A stretch of DNA of 64,000 nt from Pseudorhizobium tarimense (lineage in GTDB: Bacteria > Pseudomonadota > Alphaproteobacteria > Rhizobiales > Rhizobiaceae). The stretch spans positions 1 through 64,000 of the forward strand of contig NZ_JALJRA010000009.1 of the NCBI RefSeq assembly GCF_022968135.1, read 5' to 3'. Position numbers and translations under genes: made by a program. The notes under the pieces are model-generated. The model ran no database searches, was not told the DNA's origin, and saw only the letters and a list, made by a program, of their open reading frames with translations. The number at the start of each line of letters is the position of its first letter. The stretch's first letter is position 1. This document shows positions 8,428 through 16,090 of the stretch, piece by piece.

Positions 8428-9876
8428 TCAGCGCACGAGGATGTTGCGGAACTGCCAGGGATCGGAGGTGTCGATATCCTCCGGAAAGAGGCCCGGGCGG
8501 CCATCGAGCGGAGTCCACTCGGTGTAGTGGCCTTCCACCGGCCCGAGATAGGGCGACTGGACTTCCAGGCAGCGCTTGTAGTCGACCTCGTCGGCCTCGA
8601 CGATGCCGGCCTTCGGGTTCTCCAGGGCCCAGACCATGCCGGCCAGAACCGCCGAGGTCACCTGCAGGCCGGTCGCGTTCTGGTAGGGCGCGATGCGACG
8701 CGTTTCTTCCAGCGACAGACGCGAGCCGTACCAGTAGGCATTCTTGTCGTGGCCGTAGAGGAGGACGCCGAGCTCGTCGACGCCGTCCACCAGTTCGTCC
8801 TCGTCCAGCACGTGCTGGACCGGTTGCGCATGGCCGCCATTGCCGAACATCTCGTGCAGCGAAAGGACTGCGTCATTCGCCGGGTGATAGGCGTAGTGGC
8901 AGGTTGGGCGGTAGCTCACTTCGTCATGCTTGTCGCGGACGGTGTAGTAGTCAGCGATCGAGATGGACTCGTTGTGGGTGACGAGGAAGCCGTATTGGGG
9001 GCCGGGCGTGGGGCACCAGCTGCGTACGCGGGTGTTCGCGCCCGGCTGCTCCAGATAGATCGCTGCCTTGCAGCCCTTCTTGTGCTTCTTGGCGTTCTTC
9101 GGCATCCATTCTTCATGGGTGCCCCAGCCCAGTTCGGCCGGCTGCAGGCCCTCGGCGATGAAGCCTTCGACGGACCAGGTGTTCCAGAACACGTTGAGTG
9201 GCTTCGGGTTCTTGGTGCGCTGGGTATCACGCTCGGCGATGTGGATGCCCTTGACGCCGACCTTCTTCATCAGCTTCGCCCAGCCCTCGCGATCATCGAC
9301 CGAGGGCTCTTCGTAGTTGATGCCGAGGTCGTTGGCGATGTTGAGCAGCGCCTGCTTGACGAACCAGGAGACCATGCCCGGGTTTGCGCCGCAGGTGGAA
9401 ACGGCGGTGGTGCCGCCCGGGTTTCTCGCCTTTTCCTGGCGCACCGTTTCGCGCAGCGCGTAGTTCGTGCGATCGGCGTTCTTGACCGAGGTGTCGAAAT
9501 AGAAGCCGAGCCAGGGCTCGACGACGGTATCGATGTAGAGCACGTCCATCTTGCGGCAGAGCTTCATCAGGTCGAGCGAGCCGGTGTCGACGGAGAGATT
9601 GACGCAGAAGCCTTGGCCGCCCTTGCCATCGTCGAGCAGAGGCTTCAGGAGATCCTTGTAGTTCTCCTTGGTGACATGTCCCTTGATGTGCTTGACGCCG
9701 TGCTTGACGAGAAGCTCCGCCTCGTCGTCGCGCGGATCGATGACAACCATCCGGCTCTTGTCGAATTTGAAGTGGCGCTCGATCAGCGGCAGGGTGCCGC
9801 GACCGATGGAGCCGAAGCCGATCATCACAATCGGGCCGGTGATTTCGCCATGAACCGGATACGTCATTTCACTCAT
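8428..9876 (-). CDS. hss: Homospermidine synthase
   Basis: 482 residues. A Rossmann NAD site (GPIVMIGFGSIGRGTLPLI, about residues 14-32) opens the protein, followed by VIDPRDDE and an alternating alpha/beta catalytic part with TCGANPGMVSWFVKQAL and YHPANDAV. The enzyme makes sym-homospermidine from putrescine (or putrescine plus spermidine) using NAD+ as internal redox cofactor; it is the typical polyamine enzyme of rhizobia. The start at 9876 has AAGGAGAAGC directly upstream, a strong Shine-Dalgarno. It stands apart from ornithine decarboxylase, which is not in the window. No operon partner is visible on the same strand. Confidence 0.95.
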   Translation of the reverse strand: MSEMTYPVHGEITGPIVMIGFGSIGRGTLPLIERHFKFDKSRMVVIDPRDDEAELLVKHGVKHIKGHVTKENYKDLLKPLLDDGKGGQGFCVNLSVDTGSLDLMKLCRKMDVLYIDTVVEPWLGFYFDTSVKNADRTNYALRETVRQEKARNPGGTTAVSTCGANPGMVSWFVKQALLNIANDLGINYEEPSVDDREGWAKLMKKVGVKGIHIAERDTQRTKNPKPLNVFWNTWSVEGFIAEGLQPAELGWGTHEEWMPKNAKKHKKGCKAAIYLEQPGANTRVRSWCPTPGPQYGFLVTHNESISIADYYTVRDKHDEVSYRPTCHYAYHPANDAVLSLHEMFGNGGHAQPVQHVLDEDELVDGVDELGVLLYGHDKNAYWYGSRLSLEETRRIAPYQNATGLQVTSAVLAGMVWALENPKAGIVEADEVDYKRCLEVQSPYLGPVEGHYTEWTPLDGRPGLFPEDIDTSDPWQFRNILVR

Positions 9877-10016
9877 ATGCTTCTCCTTCAGAGCCGCGGC
9901 ATCACGCCGCTGCGCCGTGGGCTGACAGGGTACGGATGAGAGCGCTCAATCGCAAATTCGCGCGCTCTAGATCATAAATCCTCGTCACAATAAAGAGGTT
10001 GCAGAGGGGGGCCGGA

Positions 10017-10067
10017 AAAACGGCAGATGAGGCTTTGCCGGGCGTCATGGCAGGGTGTCAAAGCCTC
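10017..10067 (-). terminator. Possible terminator of the LysR gene
   Basis: Nine-base inverted repeat GAGGCTTTG (10029-10037) and CAAAGCCTC (10059-10067) with a 21-base loop. Reading the minus strand, a TTTTT run (10017-10021) lies 7 bases beyond the stem. The loop is long and the T-run displaced, so the call is weak. Confidence 0.35.
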
Positions 10068-10113
10068 TCCGGTGCTTGCTTGGCTCAGAGTTGTCGCTCG
10101 GCGGTGCAGACTG

Positions 10114-11010
10114 TCACGGCTGCCGGTTGCGGCGCAGGTGGTCCATCAGCGCCCGCAGCTTCGGCGCCATGTTGCGGCGGCTCGGATAGTAGAGATAGAA
10201 GCCGGGGAAGCGGGGGCAGAAATCCTCCAGAAGCGGCACCAGTTCTCCCCGATCGATCGGTCCTCGGGAGCTCTCTTCCATACCAAAGGAAATGCCGGCG
10301 CCGGCGATAGCGAGCCGGACCATCAGGGACATGTCGGTGGTGGTGATCTCGTCGCCGACCGCAACGGAGAGCTCCTTTCCGTCCTCTGCGAACTCCCAGC
10401 GGTAGGAGGCGACGCCGGCGGCGGTTCTCCAGCCGATGCAGCGGCGTAAGGAAAGCTCGCGTGGATGCTGAGGCGCACCGTGGCGTTCAATGTACGCAGG
10501 GGAAGCGACCGCAAGCTGCCGCTGGTCGCCGGAAACGGGAAGGGCAATCATGTCCTGCGCGATCACCTCCCCCAGCCGCACGCCTGCATCGTATCCTCCC
10601 GCGACGATATCGAATTCATCATCCGTGACGGTAACATGGATCTTTACCTCCGGATTGGCCTCGGCGAAGGAGGCCAGAAGGTCGCCGGAAAGGAAGCTTT
10701 CGGCGATGGAGGAGACGGCGAGGTTCAGCTGACCGCGCGGGCGGTCCCGCAGGTTTTCCGCTGCCTCCACCGCTGCCTGCAGGCCAGCAAGGGCAGGGGC
10801 TGCATCGGCGTAAAGCCGCTCGCCCGCTTCCGTCAGGGACACGCTGCGGGTCGTGCGATTGACGAGGGCGATGCCCATCGATTCCTCAAGCTTGCGCATG
10901 ATCTGGCTGACGGCCGCCCGCGTGACGCCGAGGCAGTCTGCAGCGGCGCGAAAGTTCTTCTGTTCTGCAACGGTGACGAACACAGTCAACGCATTGAGAT
11001 CGACTGTCAT
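10114..11010 (-). CDS. LysR-family transcriptional regulator
   Basis: 298 residues. The N-terminal winged helix (about 3-62; LNALTVFVTVAEQKNFRAAA, then LGVTRAAVSQIMRKLEE) is of LysR type, and the rest (about 90-295) is a periplasmic-binding-protein-like effector domain (GQLNLAVSSIAESFL). It is divergent from the SDR/Atu4866 pair with 108 bp between starts, the usual arrangement for a LysR protein that controls its neighbour. A T-N11-A inverted repeat overlaps its own start codon (11010-11030), which suggests autorepression. The effector cannot be told from the sequence. Confidence 0.92.
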   Translation of the reverse strand: MTVDLNALTVFVTVAEQKNFRAAADCLGVTRAAVSQIMRKLEESMGIALVNRTTRSVSLTEAGERLYADAAPALAGLQAAVEAAENLRDRPRGQLNLAVSSIAESFLSGDLLASFAEANPEVKIHVTVTDDEFDIVAGGYDAGVRLGEVIAQDMIALPVSGDQRQLAVASPAYIERHGAPQHPRELSLRRCIGWRTAAGVASYRWEFAEDGKELSVAVGDEITTTDMSLMVRLAIAGAGISFGMEESSRGPIDRGELVPLLEDFCPRFPGFYLYYPSRRNMAPKLRALMDHLRRNRQP

Positions 11011-11030
11011 TGGTTAGATCCGCTTACCAA
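11010..11030. promoter_or_regulatory. LysR-type operator candidate (TTGGT-N11-ACCAA)
   Basis: TTGGT (11010-11014) and ACCAA (11026-11030) form a perfect 5-base inverted repeat with exactly 11 bases between, matching the T-N11-A box recognised by LysR proteins. It sits on the start codon of the LysR gene and about 90 bp upstream of the SDR start. Confidence 0.55.
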
Positions 11031-11118
11031 TCCGGAAACGTTGAGGTAGCTACCGCTGACAATGGCGCGTCCTTACCTTCCGATCAAGCTCAATGAAGCT
11101 TCACGGAAGGAGAGAAAG

Positions 11119-11841
11119 ATGGAAAAGATCGTACTCATCACCGGCGCATCAAGCGGTATCGGAGCAGGAATCGCCCGCGAACTGGTGAAGGGCGGGGCGA
11201 CGCTGATGCTCGGCGCGCGACGGACCGACCGGCTCGAGGAACTGGCTGCGGAGGTTCGCAGCAATGGTGGGACCGTCGTCGTCCGGCGGCTGGACGTCAC
11301 GGATCGCGAAGACGTCGCTGCCTTCGCGGCAGCCGCCCGGCAGCAGTTCGGGCGTGTGGACGTGATGATCAACAATGCCGGCATCATGCCGCTTTCACCG
11401 ATGGCTTCCATGAAGGTCGACGAGTGGGACCGCATGGTGGACGTCAACATCAAGGGCGTGCTGCACGGCATCGCTGCGGTTCTGCCGGAGATGACGGAGC
11501 GTGGCTCCGGCCACATCATCAACATCGCATCAATCGGGGCGCTCCAGGTCGTGCCGACGGGTGCGGTCTACTGCGCCACGAAGTTCGCTGTGCGGGCTAT
11601 ATCCGACGGGCTGCGGCAGGAGCATGACGACATTCGCGTCACCTGCATCCACCCGGGCGTGGTCGAGAGCGAGCTCGCCTCTACGATCACCGATCCGACC
11701 GCAGCCGACGCGATGAAGAGCTACCGCTCGATTGCGCTTCAGCCGGAGGCGATCGGCCGTGCCGTCCGCTTCGCCATCGAGCAGCCGGAGGACGTCGACG
11801 TCAACGAGATCGTCGTGCGGCCGCTGCGTTCGCCGAATTGA
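11119..11841 (+). CDS. SDR-family NAD(P)-dependent oxidoreductase
   Basis: 240 residues from ATG 11119, chosen because AAGGAGAG sits just upstream; a frame to 11062 has no ribosome site. The dinucleotide motif TGASSGIGAG (about residues 7-16), NNAG (INNAGIMPL), the catalytic Ser region NIASIGA and YxxxK as YCATK are all present, so it is a classical short-chain dehydrogenase of the YdfG-like type. The substrate is unknown. It precedes the Atu4866-domain gene by 10 bases and is divergent from LysR, so the two are probably one LysR-controlled operon. Confidence 0.92.
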   Translation: MEKIVLITGASSGIGAGIARELVKGGATLMLGARRTDRLEELAAEVRSNGGTVVVRRLDVTDREDVAAFAAAARQQFGRVDVMINNAGIMPLSPMASMKVDEWDRMVDVNIKGVLHGIAAVLPEMTERGSGHIINIASIGALQVVPTGAVYCATKFAVRAISDGLRQEHDDIRVTCIHPGVVESELASTITDPTAADAMKSYRSIALQPEAIGRAVRFAIEQPEDVDVNEIVVRPLRSPN

Positions 11842-11851
11842 GGAGAAGACG

Positions 11852-12190
11852 ATGCCAACCAGAAACACGATCCTGATTGCCGCGGCCTTGACTGCTGCGG
11901 CCTGCAACACCGCAACTGCGGAGGACAAGATGACCAAGCAAACCGAGGTACAGACCCACCCTTACGTCGGCATGTGGGTGACCGACGACAACCGCGTGCG
12001 CCACGAGCTTCTGCCGAACGGCCGCTATGACGAGGTGCGCGGAAACCGCGAAAGCGCGTATCAAGGCAGTTACGTCGTCACCGGAAGCCACATCGACTAC
12101 TGGGACGATACCGGCTTTACCGCCGACGGCGAATTCGTTGACGAGGATACGCTGCATCATGGTGGCATGATCTTGCGGCAGGTACGCTAA
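11852..12190 (+). CDS. Atu4866-domain exported protein (probable lipoprotein)
   Basis: 112 residues from ATG 11852, preceded by GAGGAGAAG. The hydrophobic N-terminus ends in LTAAACNT, a lipobox-like site with Cys at about residue 16. The remainder (HPYVGMWVTDDNRVRHELLPNGRYDE, then YQGSYVVTGSHIDYWDDTGF) matches my recollection of the small beta-barrel Atu4866 domain, which commonly accompanies SDR and LysR genes in rhizobia. Its function is not established. The TAA stop (12188-12190) overlaps the opposite-strand stop codon of pabC by two bases. Confidence 0.8.
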   Translation: MPTRNTILIAAALTAAACNTATAEDKMTKQTEVQTHPYVGMWVTDDNRVRHELLPNGRYDEVRGNRESAYQGSYVVTGSHIDYWDDTGFTADGEFVDEDTLHHGGMILRQVR

Positions 12191-12849
12191 CTTCCGTCCA
12201 GAAGCTCAGCCGGGATCAGGCCCCGCAGGGAATTCCCGACAAAGAGCCGGCGGTTCGCAAGCGCCGCCGGCTTCAGCACTTCTGCCCGCGCCTTGCCATC
12301 GCGGATCAGTTCTGCTCGCAGGATTCCCGGCAGGAGCCCGCTGGAAATCCCGGGCGTCAGCAAAATACCGTCGGCGCCTTCGACAAAGAGATTGGTGATG
12401 GTGCCTTCGCAGAGCTCGCCCCGCTCGTTGAGCAGGAGCACCTCGTCGGCCTCTTCGCGTAAAAATTCGGCGCGTGCCGCGTCATAGGCGTCTCGCCGCG
12501 TGGTCTTGTGCCGCAGGAAGGCGTCATCTGCAGAAAGACGCTGCTTGGCGATGCGCAGGCGCCAAATCTTGTCGACCGGCTCAGGTTCGAAGGGCGTCGT
12601 GGTGACTTCCGTCTTGCCGCGATAGGTAACGGCCAGCCGCACCCGGAGTGGCTGGTCGCCGCCGGTTGCCAGTTGAAGTGCGGTCGCGGGATCGACCGGC
12701 GGAAGGAACCCGAGGGCATCGATGGACCGCCGCAGACGGCGCAAATGCTGGTCGAGACGCAGGAATCCGGTGCCGGGCTCCCAGCGCATGGTTTCGATCA
12801 GCGCGAGATCGCCTGATTGCCTATCGCGAACTTTGCCTTGAGAAGACAT
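12187..12849 (-). CDS. pabC: 4-amino-4-deoxychorismate lyase (class IV aminotransferase fold)
   Basis: 220 residues. Near the N-terminus LIETMRWEPGTGFLRLDQHLRRL is typical of fold-type IV PLP enzymes; the putative PLP lysine lies in FLRHKTTRRDAY, and LNERGELCEGTITNLF is the conserved Glu/Asn region. PabC releases pyruvate from aminodeoxychorismate to give p-aminobenzoate for folate. It starts inside pabB with a 52-base overlap. The start at 12849 is kept because LIET lies close to the N-terminus in the family; an internal ATG at 12789 would cut it off. The overlap implies translational coupling with pabB. Confidence 0.88.
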   Translation of the reverse strand: MSSQGKVRDRQSGDLALIETMRWEPGTGFLRLDQHLRRLRRSIDALGFLPPVDPATALQLATGGDQPLRVRLAVTYRGKTEVTTTPFEPEPVDKIWRLRIAKQRLSADDAFLRHKTTRRDAYDAARAEFLREEADEVLLLNERGELCEGTITNLFVEGADGILLTPGISSGLLPGILRAELIRDGKARAEVLKPAALANRRLFVGNSLRGLIPAELLDGS

Positions 12850-13958
12850 TCGTCATATTCCGCCTCGGCATTCGAATCGATCACGATGCCGCCGCCGACA
12901 TTGAAGACAGCCTTTCCGGTGTTGAAAAGGGTCAAGGTGCGGATTGCCACCGAAAATCGCATGGGGCCCGCCGGATCGCACCAGCCGATTGCGCCGCAAT
13001 AGACATCCCGCGGACCAACCTCCAGCTCGGCGAGGATCCGCATTGCCCACATCTTCGGCGCGCCGGTGATGGATCCGCAGGGAAAGAGGGCGGTGAGGAC
13101 GTCCGGCAGGCCGATCTCGGAGCGCAGCTTCGCCCGCACATGGCTCACCAACTGGTGCACGGTCGGATAGGTCTCGACGGCGAAGAGCTTGGTGACGGAG
13201 AGCGTGCCGACGTCGCTGATGATCGAGATATCGTTGCGCAGGAGGTCGACGATCATCCGGTTTTCGGCCTGTGTCTTTTCGTCCGCCAGCAATGCCGCGA
13301 CGATGGTCGCGTCCTCCTGCGGCGTGGAGCCGCGTGGTGCGGTGCCCTTCATCGGATGAGCCTCGATCCACCCGTCCCTATCGACCTTGAAGAACAGTTC
13401 AGGTGAGCGCGAGAGGATAACGGGTCCGCCGAGATCGACGAGGGCACCATAGTGGACGGGTTGGCGGGCGGTGAGCGACCAGAAGGCGGTGGGCGGATCG
13501 CCGCTCCAGCGGGCGGTGATCGGCATCGTCAGGTTTGCCTGGTAGCAGTCGCCGCGCCGTAGGTGCTCGTGCAGGTGCTCGAAGCGGGTGCGATAGGCCG
13601 CAAGATCCCAAGCGGTGTGCGGCCTACTCAGGAACGACTCTTCCACGGCAGCGTCGGGCGGTGCGGCGAGGCGATGATCGGCCGGTGCCGGTTCGTCGAA
13701 AACGCCGAACGTCAGCAGCGGCGTCTCGCGGTGGTCGACGACAAGCGGCCGGAGTTTCTCCTCGAAGACATAGCCGGCCTCGTAGGAGAGGTAGCCTGCT
13801 AGCCAGAAGCCGCCGCGGCGCGCCTTTTCCAGCCGCGCCAGCGCCGGCAGCACCTCGTCGGCCGTTCGGGCGGTGACGATTTCCCGCGGGTTGTCGAAGA
13901 CGATGCTCTCGCCGCGCTTGTCGTCGCGAAAGAGGATGTAAGGCTGGTGCTTTTCCAT
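12798..13958 (-). CDS. pabB: Aminodeoxychorismate synthase component I
   Basis: 386 residues. The chorismate-binding domain fills about 125-380, with HPMKGTAPRG, NRMIVDLLRNDIS and GSITGAPKMWAMRILAELE, the standard anthranilate/ADC synthase motifs. The short N-terminal region (IVFDNPREIVTA) is the reduced form seen in alphaproteobacterial PabB. It aminates chorismate for p-aminobenzoate synthesis, with a PabA-type amidotransferase that is not in this window. pabC follows and overlaps it, so the two steps are encoded as one unit. Confidence 0.93.
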   Translation of the reverse strand: MEKHQPYILFRDDKRGESIVFDNPREIVTARTADEVLPALARLEKARRGGFWLAGYLSYEAGYVFEEKLRPLVVDHRETPLLTFGVFDEPAPADHRLAAPPDAAVEESFLSRPHTAWDLAAYRTRFEHLHEHLRRGDCYQANLTMPITARWSGDPPTAFWSLTARQPVHYGALVDLGGPVILSRSPELFFKVDRDGWIEAHPMKGTAPRGSTPQEDATIVAALLADEKTQAENRMIVDLLRNDISIISDVGTLSVTKLFAVETYPTVHQLVSHVRAKLRSEIGLPDVLTALFPCGSITGAPKMWAMRILAELEVGPRDVYCGAIGWCDPAGPMRFSVAIRTLTLFNTGKAVFNVGGGIVIDSNAEAEYDECLLKAKFAIGNQAISR

Positions 13959-14070
13959 GCCCGCTTATCCACCGGATGCCTGAAGACATCCTCCGCCGGG
14001 GAAGCAGAGGATGTTTGCGTTTTGTCTGAGCATTGAAACGAGACGGAAAGCAAGTGGCCGCCGGACGGGC

Positions 14071-15924
14071 TCAGCCCCTGTCCAGCGCTTCTAGTTCGTC
14101 GATCAGGCCCTCGATCATCGACAGGCCCTTGGACCAGAAGGAGGGGTCGGTGGCGTCGAGGCCGAATGGCTTCAGCAGTTCCGGATGATGCTTGGTGCCA
14201 CCGGCCTTCAGCAGCTCGAAATACTTCTGCTGGAAGCCCGGCTCGGCGTTCTGGTAGACGGCGTAGAGCGAGTTTACCAGGCAGTCGCCGAAGGCATAGG
14301 CGTAGACATAGAAGGGCGAATGGATGAAGTGGGGGATATAGGCCCACCACGTCTCATAGCCTTCCGAGATGCGGATTGCCGGACCGAAGCTTTCCTCCTG
14401 AACGGACAGCCACAGCTCGCCGATCTGTTCCGACGTCAGCTCGCCGTCCTTGCGGGCGGTGTGGAGCTTGCGCTCGAACTCGTAGAAGGCGATCTGGCGC
14501 ACGACCGTATTGATCATGTCCTCGACCTTCTGGGCGAGCATGGCCTTGCGCTCGCGTTTATCCTTGGTCTTCTCCAGGAGTGCGCGGAAGGTCAGCATCT
14601 CGCCGAAGACGGAGGCGGTTTCAGCCAGCGTCAGCGGCGTCTGCGCCATCAGTGCGCCCTGTTCGCCGGCCAGCACCTGATGCACGCCGTGGCCGAGCTC
14701 GTGGGCAAGCGTCATCACATCGCGCGGCTTCCCCATATAGTTGACGAGCACATAAGGGTGCGCAGAGGGCACGGTCGGATGGGCGAAGGCGCCGGGCGCC
14801 TTGCCGGGGCGCACCGGCGCATCGATCCACTCCTCGTCGAAGAAGCGGCGGGCAATGTCCGCCATCTGCGGGGCAAAGCCGGCATAAGCGGAGAGCACCG
14901 TTTCCTTCGCATCCGGCCAGGAAATCAGCGCCTTCGGCGTCTCAGGGAGCGGCGCGTTACGATCCCAGAAGTTCATTTGCTCCATGCCGAGCCACTTCGC
15001 CTTCATGGCGTAGTAGCGATGCGACAAGCGCGGATAGGCTTCCCGAACGGCAACAGCCAAGGCGTCGACGACCTCGCGCTCCACCCGATTGGCGAGGTGG
15101 CGGCTGTCGGCAATGTCGTCAAAGCCGCGCCAGCGGTCGGAGATTTCCTTGTCCTTGGCGAGCGTGTTGGTGATCAGCGTGAAGACGCGGATGTTTTGCT
15201 GGAAGGTCTTCGACAGCGCTTCCGCCGCCTTGTGGCGAACCGGCTCTTCCGGCTCCTGCAGCATGTTCAGCGTGATCTCCAGCGGGAGCTTCTCGCCGTC
15301 GACCTCGAAGCGTAGCTCCGCCATCGTCTCGTCGAACAGCCGGTTGAAGGCAGCGGCACTGGTCATCGACTTTTCGAGGAAGAGCTGCTCCAGCTTGTCG
15401 TCGAGCTGGAAGGGCTTGTCCTTGCGCAGATCGATGACCCAGGGGCGGTAGTGCGCCGCCTGCGGGTCGCGATCGAGTGCGGTGTCCATGGTCGCGTCAT
15501 CGATGCGGTTGAGCTCCAGGGCGAAGAACAGGAGGTGAGAGGCGAGGTCCGTCAGCTTCGACTGAACGTCGCCATAGAACTTCCCATTCGCAGGATTGGA
15601 CGTGTCGGAGAAGTAGGTGAGGCCGGCAAAGGAGCCAAGCTTGCCAAGCAGATCTTCCAGGATCTCATAATCCTTGAGCGCCTGGCCAAGGCCATCTGCG
15701 CCCGTATTGGCGGCGGCGTCCGTGAGGCGGCCCTTCCAGCGCGCTTCGAATGCCTTGGAGAGGTCTGCGGCCTTTTCCATGTCCGTCTTAAACTCGGCGG
15801 AGTCGCGGGAAGGATAAAGGTCCGACAGCTTCCAGATCGGCAGCTCGCCCAAAGAGGTGGCCGTTGATGCTGCCTGTTCCGCAGATGCCTGCTTCACCGG
15901 CGCGGTGATCTCGGGACGTGTCAT
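14071..15924 (-). CDS. pepF: M3-family oligoendopeptidase F
   Basis: 617 residues from ATG 15924, which has GGAAGAAGG just upstream; the open frame extends to 16044 but that leader lacks a ribosome site. The zinc motif HELGHGVHQ lies at about residue 405, with the downstream Glu in LAETASVFGEML as third ligand. The N-terminal part is helical, as in PepF/M3B enzymes. It cleaves short peptides in the cytoplasm. It is monocistronic, 112 bp upstream of pabB on the same strand, with only a weak hairpin between (arms 13987-13993 and 14007-14013). Confidence 0.94.
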   Translation of the reverse strand: MTRPEITAPVKQASAEQAASTATSLGELPIWKLSDLYPSRDSAEFKTDMEKAADLSKAFEARWKGRLTDAAANTGADGLGQALKDYEILEDLLGKLGSFAGLTYFSDTSNPANGKFYGDVQSKLTDLASHLLFFALELNRIDDATMDTALDRDPQAAHYRPWVIDLRKDKPFQLDDKLEQLFLEKSMTSAAAFNRLFDETMAELRFEVDGEKLPLEITLNMLQEPEEPVRHKAAEALSKTFQQNIRVFTLITNTLAKDKEISDRWRGFDDIADSRHLANRVEREVVDALAVAVREAYPRLSHRYYAMKAKWLGMEQMNFWDRNAPLPETPKALISWPDAKETVLSAYAGFAPQMADIARRFFDEEWIDAPVRPGKAPGAFAHPTVPSAHPYVLVNYMGKPRDVMTLAHELGHGVHQVLAGEQGALMAQTPLTLAETASVFGEMLTFRALLEKTKDKRERKAMLAQKVEDMINTVVRQIAFYEFERKLHTARKDGELTSEQIGELWLSVQEESFGPAIRISEGYETWWAYIPHFIHSPFYVYAYAFGDCLVNSLYAVYQNAEPGFQQKYFELLKAGGTKHHPELLKPFGLDATDPSFWSKGLSMIEGLIDELEALDRG

Positions 15925-16090
15925 TCTACCTTCTTCCTTCTCATCGCGGTCGCTCTCACCGGTCCTGTTTTCCGTGACAGCCGTTAAAATGCAAGCGTTT
16001 CTCAAAAGACGATCTTCAAGCCTTTCTGACACAACCGGCATCATTCCGTACCCCCACCTGGGACATTATGATTGATGTCGGGAGCCGAGC

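Noticed and set aside
8527..9939. Plus-strand frame of 470 codons
   Set aside because: It is antisense to homospermidine synthase, with no family resemblance and shadow-like composition.
14185..15315. Plus-strand frame of 376 codons
   Set aside because: Antisense to pepF; no ribosome site or motif.
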